Source: an uncultured Ruminiclostridium sp. (GTDB lineage Bacteria > Bacillota > Clostridia > Oscillospirales > Ruminococcaceae). Taken from it: a DNA stretch of 64,000 bases. Position numbers and translations under genes: made by a program. The stretch covers positions 62,001-126,000 of the forward strand of contig CAKSFR010000003.1 of the NCBI GenBank assembly GCA_934454635.1. The letters are read 5' to 3'. A model generated the notes under the pieces. It was not told the origin of the DNA. It did not search any database and saw nothing but the letters and a program-made list of their open reading frames with translations. Within the stretch, counting starts at the first letter, position 1, and every line of letters starts with the position of its first letter. Positions 53,049-62,313 of the stretch are shown one piece after another.

Positions 53049-54899
53049 ATGAGCAGAAAACAGAAAAAATCGCTTATAAGAATAATTATTGCGGCGGTTT
53101 TATTTGCGGCGGGATATATCGTTCCGTTCGCCGATTTCCCCGCGTGGACAGAGCTTTGCAGCTTTGCGGCAATTTATCTGGTCATTGGTTATGATGTTCT
53201 TTGGAAAGCTGTAAGAGGACTGTTCAGCGGGCAGTTTCTTGATGAAAATTTCCTCATGGCGATAGCGTCGGTCGGCGCATTCTGTCTCGGCGATTATCGC
53301 GAGGCGGTAATGGTAGTTCTGCTGTACCAGATAGGCGAGCTTTTTCAGAGCTGCGCGGTTTCAAAGAGCCGCAAGAGCATTTCCGCGCTTATGGATATCC
53401 GTCCCGACAGCGCAAACCTTGAGCGCGACGGAACTATCGCGGAGGTAAGCCCCGAGGAAGTAAAGATCGGCGATATTATCGTTATACGTCCCGGCGAGAA
53501 GATCCCGCTAGACTGTACGGTCGAGGAGGGAAGCTCCTCCGTGGATACGTCCTCGGTAACGGGCGAATCGGTGCCGCGCGACGTGAATGTCGGTTCGGCG
53601 CTTATAAGCGGCTGCGTGAATATCAGCGGCTTGCTCCGCTGCCGCGTTACTGCGGAATTTGGCGAATCCACCGTGTCAAAGATACTCGCGCTCGTTGAAA
53701 ATGCGGGTGAACACAAGGCGTGCGCAGAAAATTTCATTACGCGCTTTGCACGCGTGTATACGCCCGCAGTTGTCGGTGCGGCTGTGCTGCTTGCGGTCGT
53801 TCCGTCGCTTTTCGACGGGAACTGGGGCGAATGGCTTCACCGAGCGCTGACGTTTTTGGTTATTTCCTGCCCGTGCGCGCTGGTAATTTCGGTTCCTATG
53901 TCGTTTTTCGGAGGAATCGGCGGGGCTTCACGCCGCGGAATACTTATCAAAGGCGCGGAATATCTCGAACAGCTTGCAAATGTAAAGACAATGGTTTTCG
54001 ACAAGACCGGTACGCTCACCGAGGGAAGCTTCAAGGTTACCCGAGTGAACGCCGCAGGCTGTACAAAAGAAAAGCTTATTGAAGCTGCGGCGTATGCCGA
54101 AGCATATTCTCACCACCCGATAGCGCAGTCGCTCAGAGCGGCTTACGGTTCCGAACCGGACGCTTCACGGCTTTCAGACGTTTCGGAAGTTCCCGGACAG
54201 GGAATTTCAGCGAAGCTCGACAATGAAGCGATTCTTGCGGGAAATGCGCTGCTTATGAAGAACAGCGGCGTTGATTTTACCGTATGCGACGCGGTCGGAA
54301 CTATCGTTTATGTAGCGCGCGGCGGAAAATTTCTCGGCAGCATAGTTATTTCGGACACGGTTAAGCCCGACAGCGCAGAAGCTATAAAAAAGCTGCGTGA
54401 GCGCGGCGTTGAACGCACGATAATGCTTACGGGCGACAGTGAATCGGCAGGGCAGGCAGTAGCAAAACAGCTCGGAATAGACGAGGCGCACTGCGGACTG
54501 CTTCCCGGAGATAAGGCGGAGCGCGTTGAAAAGCTTCTCTCGGAAAAGAACGGCGTGCTTGCGTTCGTCGGCGACGGAGTGAACGACGCACCCGTACTCA
54601 CTCGTGCGGACATAGGCATTGCGATGGGCGGAATTGGTTCCGACGCGGCGATAGAAGCAGCTGATATCGTCATCATGGACGACAAGCCCTCGAAAATTCC
54701 GCTTGCAGTCGGAATTTCACGCAAAACACTGCGTATCGTAAAGGAAAATATAGTTTTCGCGCTTGGCATAAAGGCGCTGTTCCTGCTTCTTGGTGCGCTT
54801 GGCTTTGCAAATATGTGGGCGGCTGTTTTCGCTGATGTCGGCGTTTCGATAATTGCGATTTTGAATGCCACAAGAGCGCTAAGGACGAAAAATTTATAA
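53049..54899 (+). CDS. P1B-type Zn/Cd/Pb-exporting ATPase without HMA domain
   Basis: The 616-residue pump has TGES in the actuator domain, SCPCALVIS in the transport helix, phosphorylation site DKTGTLTEG, a conserved HP dipeptide (YSHHPIAQSL) and GDGVNDAP. The late helices contain GIKALFL and FADVGVS, the K and D residues that mark P1B-2 (Zn, Cd, Pb) pumps. The N-terminal metal-binding domain is absent and is encoded by the gene before it. Confidence 0.95.
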   Translation: MSRKQKKSLIRIIIAAVLFAAGYIVPFADFPAWTELCSFAAIYLVIGYDVLWKAVRGLFSGQFLDENFLMAIASVGAFCLGDYREAVMVVLLYQIGELFQSCAVSKSRKSISALMDIRPDSANLERDGTIAEVSPEEVKIGDIIVIRPGEKIPLDCTVEEGSSSVDTSSVTGESVPRDVNVGSALISGCVNISGLLRCRVTAEFGESTVSKILALVENAGEHKACAENFITRFARVYTPAVVGAAVLLAVVPSLFDGNWGEWLHRALTFLVISCPCALVISVPMSFFGGIGGASRRGILIKGAEYLEQLANVKTMVFDKTGTLTEGSFKVTRVNAAGCTKEKLIEAAAYAEAYSHHPIAQSLRAAYGSEPDASRLSDVSEVPGQGISAKLDNEAILAGNALLMKNSGVDFTVCDAVGTIVYVARGGKFLGSIVISDTVKPDSAEAIKKLRERGVERTIMLTGDSESAGQAVAKQLGIDEAHCGLLPGDKAERVEKLLSEKNGVLAFVGDGVNDAPVLTRADIGIAMGGIGSDAAIEAADIVIMDDKPSKIPLAVGISRKTLRIVKENIVFALGIKALFLLLGALGFANMWAAVFADVGVSIIAILNATRALRTKNL

Positions 54900-54956
54900 G
54901 CGCGCGATAAAAGAAGAAAAATCGGTGCGTTTTACCGCAACGCCAAATTTAAACTT

Positions 54957-54997
54957 AAATCTTCCTACAGACAAAGTCTGCGGGAAGATTTTTTTGC
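54957..54997 (+). terminator. Terminator of the metal-efflux operon
   Basis: AAATCTTCC and GGAAGATTT enclose CAGAC/GTCTG and run into seven T. Confidence 0.9.
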
Positions 54998-54999
54998 AC

Positions 55000-55221
55000 A
55001 TAAGCGAACAAAAAAACAGCCGATTAAGCGACTGCTCGTAATAAGATGCGGTTGAGATACTCTTCAATTTGCCTTCAGGCGCAAGCAGGCAACACGTTCT
55101 TGAAGGGCGAGTGCAAGCCGCCGGCTCAGCTGGCGATTTTGATTGTTTTTACGAGGCGGTGTGGCGGCGCAATGCTATATCAGGTATCAGCTGTGAAAAA
55201 ACGCTTAGCAAATCACGGCGC
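55000..55221. other. Intergenic stretch without a recognised gene
   Basis: No frame has a ribosome site or recognisable product. ACAGC near 55016 can pair with GCTGT near 55191, with GAT/ATC next to it, and the stretch ends at a terminator, so a structured plus-strand RNA is possible, but no promoter is visible. The text could also be a gene remnant. Confidence 0.3.
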
Positions 55222-55268
55222 AAAAAAACTGACTCCGCTTTAACTGCGAAGTCAGTTTTCATTTTTAA
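55222..55268. terminator. Bidirectional terminator, end of amt-PII
   Basis: AAAACTGACT (55225-55234) and AGTCAGTTTT (55250-55259) with inner CGC/GCG; T-runs on both strands. Confidence 0.85.
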
Positions 55269-55274
55269 ATTGAT

Positions 55275-57014
55275 TTACTCAACGTCCTGTAAAGCGTCGT
55301 AGCCCTCTTCGCCGGTTCTTACCTTTACGACATTTTCAACGTCGTAAACGAAAATCTTACCGTCGCCGATATGACCCGTGTAAAGAACCTTCTTCGCAGT
55401 TTCTATAATGCTGCGAACGGGAACCTTGCTTACTACGATATCAAGCTGAATCTTCGGGAGGAGCGTCGCTTCAACTTCAACGCCGCGGTAATACTCGGGC
55501 TTACCCTTTTGAGTTCCGCAGCCGAGAACGTGCGACATTGTCATACCTGTGATTCCAAGCTCGACAAGAGCTTTCTTGAGCGCCTCGAATTTCGATTCCT
55601 TGCATACGATCTGAACCTTTGTGAACTTCGGAACAGCATTGCCGTTTTCGTCCGTCGCGGGAGCTGTCTTTATCTTTACGGGAACAGCCTGAGTAACGGG
55701 AACGTCGCCGCTGATTGCTTCAACCTCAACAGGTTCGTCGGGAACAACAGTATCGGGAAGCATTGCAAAGCCCGCATATGCGGTGAGCAGACCATGCTCG
55801 GAAATATCAAGACCTTCGATTTCATCAGCCTTATCCGCTCTGAGTCCGATAGTGTGCTTTAAGATAAGGAATACCGCAGTAATAACAACTCCGACGTAAG
55901 CGATAACCGATACAACGCCGAGCGACTGAACGCCGAGGAAGTGGAAACCGCCGCCGTAGAATACGCCTGCTTCGGTAGTTACGCCTGTTGCAAATAAGCC
56001 CGTAAGAATTGTACCGAGCGCGCCGCAGACAAAGTGTACGGAGATTGCACCAACGGGGTCGTCAATCTTCGCGATTTTGTCGAAAAATTCAACCGCAAGA
56101 ACAATAACGATACCGAAAACGATACCCATTATAGCCGCACCAAGCGGATCTACCGCGTCGCAGCCTGCCGTAATTCCTACAAGTCCCGCAAGCGCTGCGT
56201 TGTAGGTCATGGAAACATCGGGCTTGCCGTATCTTATCCATGTGAAGATAAGCGTTGTGCAGCACGCAACCGCAGCGGCAATGTTTGTGTTGAAGAATAC
56301 GCGTCCCGCGGTTTCCATAAGCGCGTCGGTGTCCATACCTACGGTAGAAGCACCGTTGAAGCCGAACCAACAGAACCAGAGAATGAATACGCCGAGCGCT
56401 GCGAATGTGATGTTGTGTCCGAGAATAGCTTTAGGCTTGCCGTCCTTGTCGTATTTGCCGATACGGGGTCCGAGAATCTTAGCGCCGATAAGCGCGCAAA
56501 GACCGCCAACCATGTGAACCGCCGTTGAGCCTGCGAAATCGTGGAAGCCGAGCTGTGCGAGCCAGCCGCCGCCCCAGATCCAGTGTCCGGAAATAGGATA
56601 GATGATAAGTGAAATCGCTGCGGAGTAAATGCAGTAAGCACTGAACTTCGTTCTTTCCGCCATAGCGCCGGAAACGATAGTTGCGGATGTCGCACAGAAT
56701 ACCGTTTGGAAGATCGCGTATGCCCAGAGCGGAACGCCCTCGGGAAGAATGTTGCTGTAGTCGCCCATTATCATCGGGTCGATCCAGCCGAAAAGAGCCG
56801 TGCCTGTTCCGAACATTACACCGAAGCCGAAAAGCCAGAAGCACGGCGTGCCGATGCAGAAGTCCATAAGGTTTTTCATCAGGATATTACCTGTATTTTT
56901 CGCTCTCGTAAAGCCCGCTTCACAAAGCGAGAAGCCTGCCTGCATAAAGAATACAAGAGCCGCGCCTATAAGCACCCATATCGTGTTCACAGGACTGTAA
57001 GTCATATAAATCAC
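55275..57014 (-). CDS. Ammonium transporter fused to a PII signalling domain
   Basis: Residues 1-430 are an Amt channel of about 11 helices with GSTAVHMVGG, HNITFAALGVFILWFCWFGF and AISVHFVCGALG. After a Pro/Val-rich linker, residues 460-579 are a complete GlnB/PII domain with a T-loop containing YYRGVEVE (Tyr 508-509) and the nucleotide-binding GHIGDGKIFV (547-556). A tethered PII could gate the channel directly in response to ATP/ADP and 2-oxoglutarate. It follows glnN after 110 bases, where a TATAAT is visible but no good -35. Confidence 0.93.
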   Translation of the reverse strand: MIYMTYSPVNTIWVLIGAALVFFMQAGFSLCEAGFTRAKNTGNILMKNLMDFCIGTPCFWLFGFGVMFGTGTALFGWIDPMIMGDYSNILPEGVPLWAYAIFQTVFCATSATIVSGAMAERTKFSAYCIYSAAISLIIYPISGHWIWGGGWLAQLGFHDFAGSTAVHMVGGLCALIGAKILGPRIGKYDKDGKPKAILGHNITFAALGVFILWFCWFGFNGASTVGMDTDALMETAGRVFFNTNIAAAVACCTTLIFTWIRYGKPDVSMTYNAALAGLVGITAGCDAVDPLGAAIMGIVFGIVIVLAVEFFDKIAKIDDPVGAISVHFVCGALGTILTGLFATGVTTEAGVFYGGGFHFLGVQSLGVVSVIAYVGVVITAVFLILKHTIGLRADKADEIEGLDISEHGLLTAYAGFAMLPDTVVPDEPVEVEAISGDVPVTQAVPVKIKTAPATDENGNAVPKFTKVQIVCKESKFEALKKALVELGITGMTMSHVLGCGTQKGKPEYYRGVEVEATLLPKIQLDIVVSKVPVRSIIETAKKVLYTGHIGDGKIFVYDVENVVKVRTGEEGYDALQDVE

Positions 57015-57124
57015 TCCTTAAACGTTAGTTAAACGCTGTTTCTTTGATTTGTTTCACATTATAGGGTTGCGTTCTGCGGAGCATCGCCGCCCCGCAGCCG
57101 CAGTGTTTTTTCTTTAAAATATCT

Positions 57125-59221
57125 TTACTTTACGCCGAAAAGCAGGTCGCCGTAAGTCGGGAACGGCCAGTATTTTTCAGCGGTGATTGTTTCAGCCTCG
57201 TCGCATACGACTCTGAGTTCAGCCATTTTCTGGAGAAGAACATCTCTTATCATGAAGGAAGCCTCGGTAATATCATCAATGGTCTTGAGCTTGATGATAG
57301 TGCTGTCAAGCGCCGCAGTTGCCGCGTCGATCTCGTCGATAAGCGTTGAAAGTCTTGCGATGGTTTCCTTTTCATACTTTCCGCCTACGCCCGGAACGAC
57401 CGCAGCTTTTGCGGAATATGTATCGGCGAGATCCTTTGCATAAGCTGCAACGGCGGGAAGAATTTCCTTCTTCGCCATGTCGCTCATTGTGAGCGCCTCG
57501 ATATTTACCGTCTTGCAGTAGTTTTCGAGCATGATGTCATAACGCGACTGGATTTCCGCTTCGGAGAATACCTTGTGGGAAGTGAGCATATCCACGTTCT
57601 TCTTTTCTAAGATAGCCGGCATTGCGTCGGGGGTCGTACGCAGGTTCAGCAGGCCTCTCTTTTCGGTCGCTTCCTTGATCCAAGCGTCGTCGTAGCCGTT
57701 GCCGTTGAAGATGATGCGCTTGTGATCCTTGATCGTCTTTTTGATCATGTCGTGCAGAGCGGTCTCAAAGTCCTCTGCCTTTTCAAGACGGTCGGCATAA
57801 ACCTTGAGAGATTCCGCAACCGCCGCGTTAAGCATGATATTTGCGCAGGCAATGCTGTTTGAAGAACCGAGCATACGGAACTCGAATTTGTTGCCTGTAA
57901 ATGCAAACGGAGAAGTACGGTTACGGTCGGTAGTATCGCGCGTGAATTTCGGGAGAACGTGAACGCCGAGCTTCATTACCGTCTTTTCAGCCGCATTGTA
58001 CGGAGCGTCGTTTTCGATAGCGTCGAGAACCGCGCTGAGTTCGTCGCCGAGGAACATTGAAACAACTGCGGGAGGCGCTTCGTTCGCGCCCAGACGGTGG
58101 TCGTTGCCCGCTGTTGCAACGGAGATACGGAGCAGATCCTGATAATCGTCAACAGCCTTGATTACCGCGCAAAGGAAAAGCAGGAACTGCGCGTTTTCAT
58201 AAGGAGTTTCACCCGGAGTCAACAGGTTTACGCCCGTGTCGGTAGCCATTGACCAGTTGTTGTGCTTACCGCTTCCGTTTACGCCCGCGAAAGGCTTTTC
58301 GTGGAGCAGGCAGACAAGTCCGTGACGTGCAGCGACCTTCTGCATGATCTCCATAGTGAGCTGGTTGTGGTCGGTAGCAACGTTCGTGGTGCTGTAAATA
58401 GGAGCAAGCTCATGCTGAGCGGGAGCAACCTCGTTGTGTTCGGTCTTTGCGAGGATTCCGAGCTTCCAAAGCTCCTCGTTAAGGTCAGCCATATATGCTG
58501 CAACTCTCGGCTTGATAACGCCGAAGTAGTGGTCGTCCATTTCCTGACCTTTCGGAGGTCTTGCGCCGAAAAGAGTACGTCCGCAGAATACAAGATCCTT
58601 GCGCTTTTCGTACATTTCCTTATCTACAAGGAAGTACTCCTGTTCGGGTCCAACGGAAGTACGAACGCACTTTACATCTGTGTTTCCGAACAGACGGAGG
58701 ATACGGAGCGCCTGCTTGTTGAGCGCCTGCATTGAACGAAGCAGAGGAGTTTTCTTATCGAGCGCTTCGCCGCCGTAAGAACAGAACGCGGTAGGAATGC
58801 AGAGCGTCTTATCCTTTATAAATGCATAAGAGGTCGGGTCCCAAGCGGTGTAGCCTCTCGCTTCAAATGTTGCGCGCAGACCGCCCGAGGGGAACGACGA
58901 AGCGTCCGGCTCGCCCTTGATAAGCTCCTTACCTGAGAACTCCATTATTACGCCGCCGTCGGGAGAGGGGGTAATGAAGCTGTCGTGCTTCTCGGCGGTA
59001 ATACCGGTGAGCGGCTGGAACCAGTGTGTAAAGTGCGTCGCGCCCTTTTCAACAGCCCAGTCTTTCATCGCCGAAGCAACCGCGTTTGCAACTTCGCTGT
59101 CGAGCTTTGCGCCCTCGTCGATGGTCTTTCTCAGCGAGCTGTAGACCTTAGAGGATAATCTGGCTTTCATCACTCTGTCGTCAAAGACCATGCTTCCGAA
59201 ATAATCCGATACTGTTTTCAT
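57125..59221 (-). CDS. glnN: Glutamine synthetase type III
   Basis: The 698-residue protein is a GSIII enzyme, roughly 700 residues being normal, against 450 for GSI. It has [13 protein letters not shown], the [11 protein letters not shown] glutamate-site motif, [10 protein letters not shown] and the [16 protein letters not shown] catalytic segment. It assimilates ammonium by making glutamine from glutamate with ATP. AAGGAGG precedes the ATG. The long leader carries an attenuator and a nested hairpin. Confidence 0.96.
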   Translation of the reverse strand: MKTVSDYFGSMVFDDRVMKARLSSKVYSSLRKTIDEGAKLDSEVANAVASAMKDWAVEKGATHFTHWFQPLTGITAEKHDSFITPSPDGGVIMEFSGKELIKGEPDASSFPSGGLRATFEARGYTAWDPTSYAFIKDKTLCIPTAFCSYGGEALDKKTPLLRSMQALNKQALRILRLFGNTDVKCVRTSVGPEQEYFLVDKEMYEKRKDLVFCGRTLFGARPPKGQEMDDHYFGVIKPRVAAYMADLNEELWKLGILAKTEHNEVAPAQHELAPIYSTTNVATDHNQLTMEIMQKVAARHGLVCLLHEKPFAGVNGSGKHNNWSMATDTGVNLLTPGETPYENAQFLLFLCAVIKAVDDYQDLLRISVATAGNDHRLGANEAPPAVVSMFLGDELSAVLDAIENDAPYNAAEKTVMKLGVHVLPKFTRDTTDRNRTSPFAFTGNKFEFRMLGSSNSIACANIMLNAAVAESLKVYADRLEKAEDFETALHDMIKKTIKDHKRIIFNGNGYDDAWIKEATEKRGLLNLRTTPDAMPAILEKKNVDMLTSHKVFSEAEIQSRYDIMLENYCKTVNIEALTMSDMAKKEILPAVAAYAKDLADTYSAKAAVVPGVGGKYEKETIARLSTLIDEIDAATAALDSTIIKLKTIDDITEASFMIRDVLLQKMAELRVVCDEAETITAEKYWPFPTYGDLLFGVK

Positions 59222-59244
59222 CTGAAATTCCTCCTTGATTTCAA

Positions 59245-59329
59245 AAGCGAGGCAATGCGCCGTACTGTTCTTCCATACGCCTTAACGCATATATAAGAAC
59301 AGTATAATCGGGACGTCATTGCCTCGCTT
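59245..59329 (-). promoter_or_regulatory. Long nested hairpin in the glnN leader
   Basis: Outer arms AAGCGAGGCAATG (59245-59257) and CATTGCCTCGCTT (59317-59329) are perfectly complementary. Inside, TACTGTTCTT (59263-59272) pairs with AAGAACAGTA (59295-59304). On the minus strand the structure ends in TTTTG about 10 bases before the ribosome site of glnN. Confidence 0.7.
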
Positions 59330-59349
59330 ATTATTGATATGAGATTTTA

Positions 59350-59397
59350 AAAAGAAAAAGAGCGTCTTAGAGCATTACTACTGCTCCAAGACGCCAT
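59350..59397 (-). terminator. Leader terminator (attenuator) of glnN
   Basis: On the minus strand GCGTCTT (59394-59388) pairs with AAGACGC (59368-59362), inner GAGCA/TGCTC, followed by TCTTTTTCTTTTT. It starts only about 15 bases after the expected transcription start, so read-through must be regulated. Confidence 0.75.
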
Positions 59398-59415
59398 TGC
59401 CTTTTCACAAGCTTT

Positions 59416-59444
59416 ATTATACTCCGCAACATACGTTTTGTCAA
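59416..59444 (-). promoter_or_regulatory. Consensus promoter of glnN-amt
   Basis: On the minus strand TTGACA (59444-59439), 17 bases, TATAAT (59421-59416). Confidence 0.85.
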
Positions 59445-59544
59445 CCCCTTTTTGCAATTTTTTTCAAAAAATATTTCAGAAATTTCAAATTTGGCTTAAT
59501 AATGCGGTTTTTCTGCAAAGAAAATCTTTTTTTGAAAAAAGCTA

Positions 59545-59573
59545 TTGACAAATTTGTTCTCCAGTGCTATAAT
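59545..59573 (+). promoter_or_regulatory. Consensus promoter of the glutamate synthase operon
   Basis: TTGACA (59545-59550), 17 bases, TATAAT (59568-59573). Confidence 0.87.
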
Positions 59574-59591
59574 TCATGTGTAATGAGCAAT

Positions 59592-59651
59592 GGCGTTCAT
59601 TCAAACAAGGAATTTTTATCCCCTGTTTGAATGAGCGCCTTTGTTTTTTTA
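59592..59651 (+). terminator. Leader terminator (attenuator) of the glutamate synthase operon
   Basis: GGCGTTCATTCAAACA (59592-59607) pairs with TGTTTGAATGAGCGCC (59624-59639), one mismatch, followed by TTTGTTTTTTT. It lies between the promoter and the first gene. The sequence GCAATGGCGT at its 5' side (59587-59596) also occurs at the same place in the glnN leader. Confidence 0.85.
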
Positions 59652-59716
59652 AAGGAATTGTTGCAATTTACATTTTATATTATTGCAGAATATCCGACAA
59701 AGAAAGGAAGAAAGCT

Positions 59717-60808
59717 ATGAAACTTGAAGGTCAGGTCCGTATCCCGTCGGGCTGCGCGATTTCGGCGGTAATTTCCAAAGAGGGAAAGAAAATGACGGGA
59801 GAAAAAATCATCGAGAGTATGCTACCGATGCACGACCGTTCAAACGGTCTGGGCGGCGGCTTCGCGGGCTACGGAATTTACCCCGAATACCGCGATTTCT
59901 ATGCGTTCCATATCTTCTTTAACGGAAGAAGCGCGAGAAAGGAATGCGAAACTATATTAAAGGAAGGCTTTGAGATAGTGAACGAGGGCACAATCCCCGT
60001 AAAGAATATGCCGAATATCACTGATGTTCCGCTTATCTGGCGCTATTTCGTCGCTCCGCTCGCTTCCGTTGTCGCAAGGCTCCAGCTTGACGAAAAGGAA
60101 TACGTCACCCGCATGGTAACGAAAATCAATAACGAGGTCGACGGCGCGTACATATTTTCCTGCGGGAAGAACATGGGCACATTCAAGGCGGTCGGCTTTC
60201 CCGAGGACGTGGGACGCTTCTACCGACTTGACGAATACGAAGCGTATTCATGGACGGCGCACGGCCGCTATCCTACGAATACCCCCGGCTGGTGGGGCGG
60301 CGCGCACCCGTTCGCGATGCTTGATTATTCAATAGTTCACAACGGCGAAATTTCATCATACGACGCAAACCGCCGCTTTATCGAAATGTTCGGCTATAAA
60401 TGTTCTCTTCAGACCGACACCGAGGTCATCGCATATATAGCGGACTATCTTTTAAGACGGCAGGGCTTGTCGCTTGAAGAAACCGCTTCCGTTATCGCCG
60501 CGCCGTTCTGGAGCACGATAAAGGGAAAAGACCCCGCTGTTGCCGAACAGCTCGGTTATCTGCGCAAGGTCTATTCGGGATTGCTCATTACAGGTCCGTT
60601 CTCGATTATTCTCGGCTTTAACGGCGGACTTATGGCGCTTAACGACCGCCTGAAGCTCCGTTCAATGGTGGTCGGCGAAAAGGACGACAAGGTATTTATC
60701 GCGAGTGAAGAAGCCGCGATACGCGTAATGGAGCCGAACGCGGAAAATATCTACGCTCCCATGGGCGGCGAACCCGTCATTGTAAGAGTGAAAGAAGGTG
60801 CATATTGA
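59717..60808 (+). CDS. Glutamate synthase glutaminase subunit (class II amidotransferase domain)
   Basis: The 363-residue protein is the amidotransferase part of a split glutamate synthase, with class II features AHGRYPTNTPGWWGGAHPF, IVHNGEISSY and SLQTDTEVIAY. It should release ammonia from glutamine. The nucleophile is probably Cys14 in RIPSGCAISA, which implies removal of a short propeptide. I started it at 59717 after AAAGGAAG; the frame opening earlier covers the leader terminator. Confidence 0.88.
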   Translation: MKLEGQVRIPSGCAISAVISKEGKKMTGEKIIESMLPMHDRSNGLGGGFAGYGIYPEYRDFYAFHIFFNGRSARKECETILKEGFEIVNEGTIPVKNMPNITDVPLIWRYFVAPLASVVARLQLDEKEYVTRMVTKINNEVDGAYIFSCGKNMGTFKAVGFPEDVGRFYRLDEYEAYSWTAHGRYPTNTPGWWGGAHPFAMLDYSIVHNGEISSYDANRRFIEMFGYKCSLQTDTEVIAYIADYLLRRQGLSLEETASVIAAPFWSTIKGKDPAVAEQLGYLRKVYSGLLITGPFSIILGFNGGLMALNDRLKLRSMVVGEKDDKVFIASEEAAIRVMEPNAENIYAPMGGEPVIVRVKEGAY

Positions 60809-62313
60809 TGTCAGTTTCATATATAGTTCCCGAATTTGAAGTTATCCGCAATCACGACCGCTGTATTGCCTGCCGCGTATGCGAACGCCAGTGTGCAAAC
60901 GAGGTGCATACCTACGACGCCGACGGAAAGCTGATGCTCAGCGACGAGGCAAAGTGCGTTGACTGCCAGCGCTGCGTTTCGCTATGTCCTACACACGCGC
61001 TGAAAATCGTGAAAAACGACTGCGCGTTCCGCGAAAACGCAAATTGGCAGAGCGATACTATTAAAGAAATATATAAGCAGGCGAGCAGCGGCGGCGTTCT
61101 CCTCTCGTCAATGGGCAACCCGAAGCCGCTCCCCGTTTACTGGGACAAGATACTCATAAACGCTTCGCAGGTAACCAATCCGCCTATCGACCCGCTGCGC
61201 GAACCTATGGAAACAAAGGTTTTCCTCGGAAAAAAGCCGTCCGAAATAAGACGCGACACCGACGGAAAGATAAAGACCGACCTTCCCCCGCAGCTTGAGC
61301 TTTCAATGCCCGTTATGTTCTCGGCAATGAGTTACGGCTCGATAAGCTATAACGCTCACGAAAGCCTTGCGCGCGCTTCAAAGGAGCTTGGAATCTTCTA
61401 TAACACGGGCGAGGGCGGACTTCACGAGGATTTTTACTGCTACGGCGACAACACGATAGTTCAGGTCGCTTCGGGACGTTTTGGCGTTCATGAAGAATAT
61501 CTTAACTCGGGCGCAGCCATTGAAATAAAAATGGGACAGGGCGCAAAGCCCGGTATCGGCGGACATCTTCCCGGCGCGAAGATCGTCGGAGATGTTTCGA
61601 GAACGAGAATGATACCCGAAGGCTCGGACGCTATCTCGCCTGCTCCGCACCACGATATTTATTCGATCGAGGATCTGCGTCAGCTAGTTTACTCGCTTAA
61701 AGAAGCGACGCAGTACAAAAAGCCCGTTATCGTAAAGGTAGCGGCGGTTCACAACATTGCCGCTATCGCAAGCGGTATCGCAAGAAGCGGCGCGGACATT
61801 ATCGCAATCGACGGCTTCCGCGGAGGCACGGGCGCCGCTCCGACAAGAATACGCGACAACGTAGGTATTCCGATTGAGCTTGCGCTCGCGGCGGTTGACC
61901 AGCGCCTGCGCGACGAGGGGATAAGGCACAACGTTTCGCTCGTTGTCGGAGGAAGCATTCGCTCCGCTTCAGACGTTGTAAAAGCAGTAGCGCTCGGCGC
62001 GGACGCGTGCTATATCGCGACTGCGGCGCTGCTCGCAATGGGTTGCCACCTCTGCCGCACCTGCCAGAGCGGCAAGTGCAACTGGGGTATCGCAACACAG
62101 CGCCCCGAGCTTGTAAAGCGCCTTAATCCCGACATCGGCTCGGAAAGACTTGTAAACCTGCTTACCGCATGGAAGCATGAAATCAAGGAGCTTATGGGCG
62201 GCATGGGCATAAACTCCATCGAAGCACTGCGCGGGAACCGACTTATGCTGCGCGGTGTCAATATGACGGAAAAGGAGCTTGAGATTCTCGGTATCTCACA
62301 CGCAGGAGAATGA
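60808..62313 (+). CDS. Glutamate synthase FMN-binding subunit with ferredoxin domain (archaeal type)
   Basis: Residues 1-80 hold two [4Fe-4S] motifs (CIACRVCERQC and CVDCQRCVSLCP); the rest is the FMN-binding glutamate synthase domain with FSAMSYGSIS, GEGGLHED, KPGIGGHLPG and DGFRGGTGAAP. It reduces iminoglutarate formed from 2-oxoglutarate and ammonia. The ATG overlaps the previous stop (TGATG). The third domain of large GltB, the GXGXG helix, is not in this protein and may be encoded beyond the window. Confidence 0.92.
   Translation: MSVSYIVPEFEVIRNHDRCIACRVCERQCANEVHTYDADGKLMLSDEAKCVDCQRCVSLCPTHALKIVKNDCAFRENANWQSDTIKEIYKQASSGGVLLSSMGNPKPLPVYWDKILINASQVTNPPIDPLREPMETKVFLGKKPSEIRRDTDGKIKTDLPPQLELSMPVMFSAMSYGSISYNAHESLARASKELGIFYNTGEGGLHEDFYCYGDNTIVQVASGRFGVHEEYLNSGAAIEIKMGQGAKPGIGGHLPGAKIVGDVSRTRMIPEGSDAISPAPHHDIYSIEDLRQLVYSLKEATQYKKPVIVKVAAVHNIAAIASGIARSGADIIAIDGFRGGTGAAPTRIRDNVGIPIELALAAVDQRLRDEGIRHNVSLVVGGSIRSASDVVKAVALGADACYIATAALLAMGCHLCRTCQSGKCNWGIATQRPELVKRLNPDIGSERLVNLLTAWKHEIKELMGGMGINSIEALRGNRLMLRGVNMTEKELEILGISHAGE

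Noticed and set aside
55046..55302. Two plus-strand frames of 65-77 codons before amt
   Set aside because: No ribosome site, low-complexity content, and one runs through the terminator into the amt gene end.
59245..59329. Glutamine riboswitch before glnN
   Set aside because: The nested hairpin lacks the recognisable core of the known glutamine aptamers, which are described mainly from cyanobacteria.
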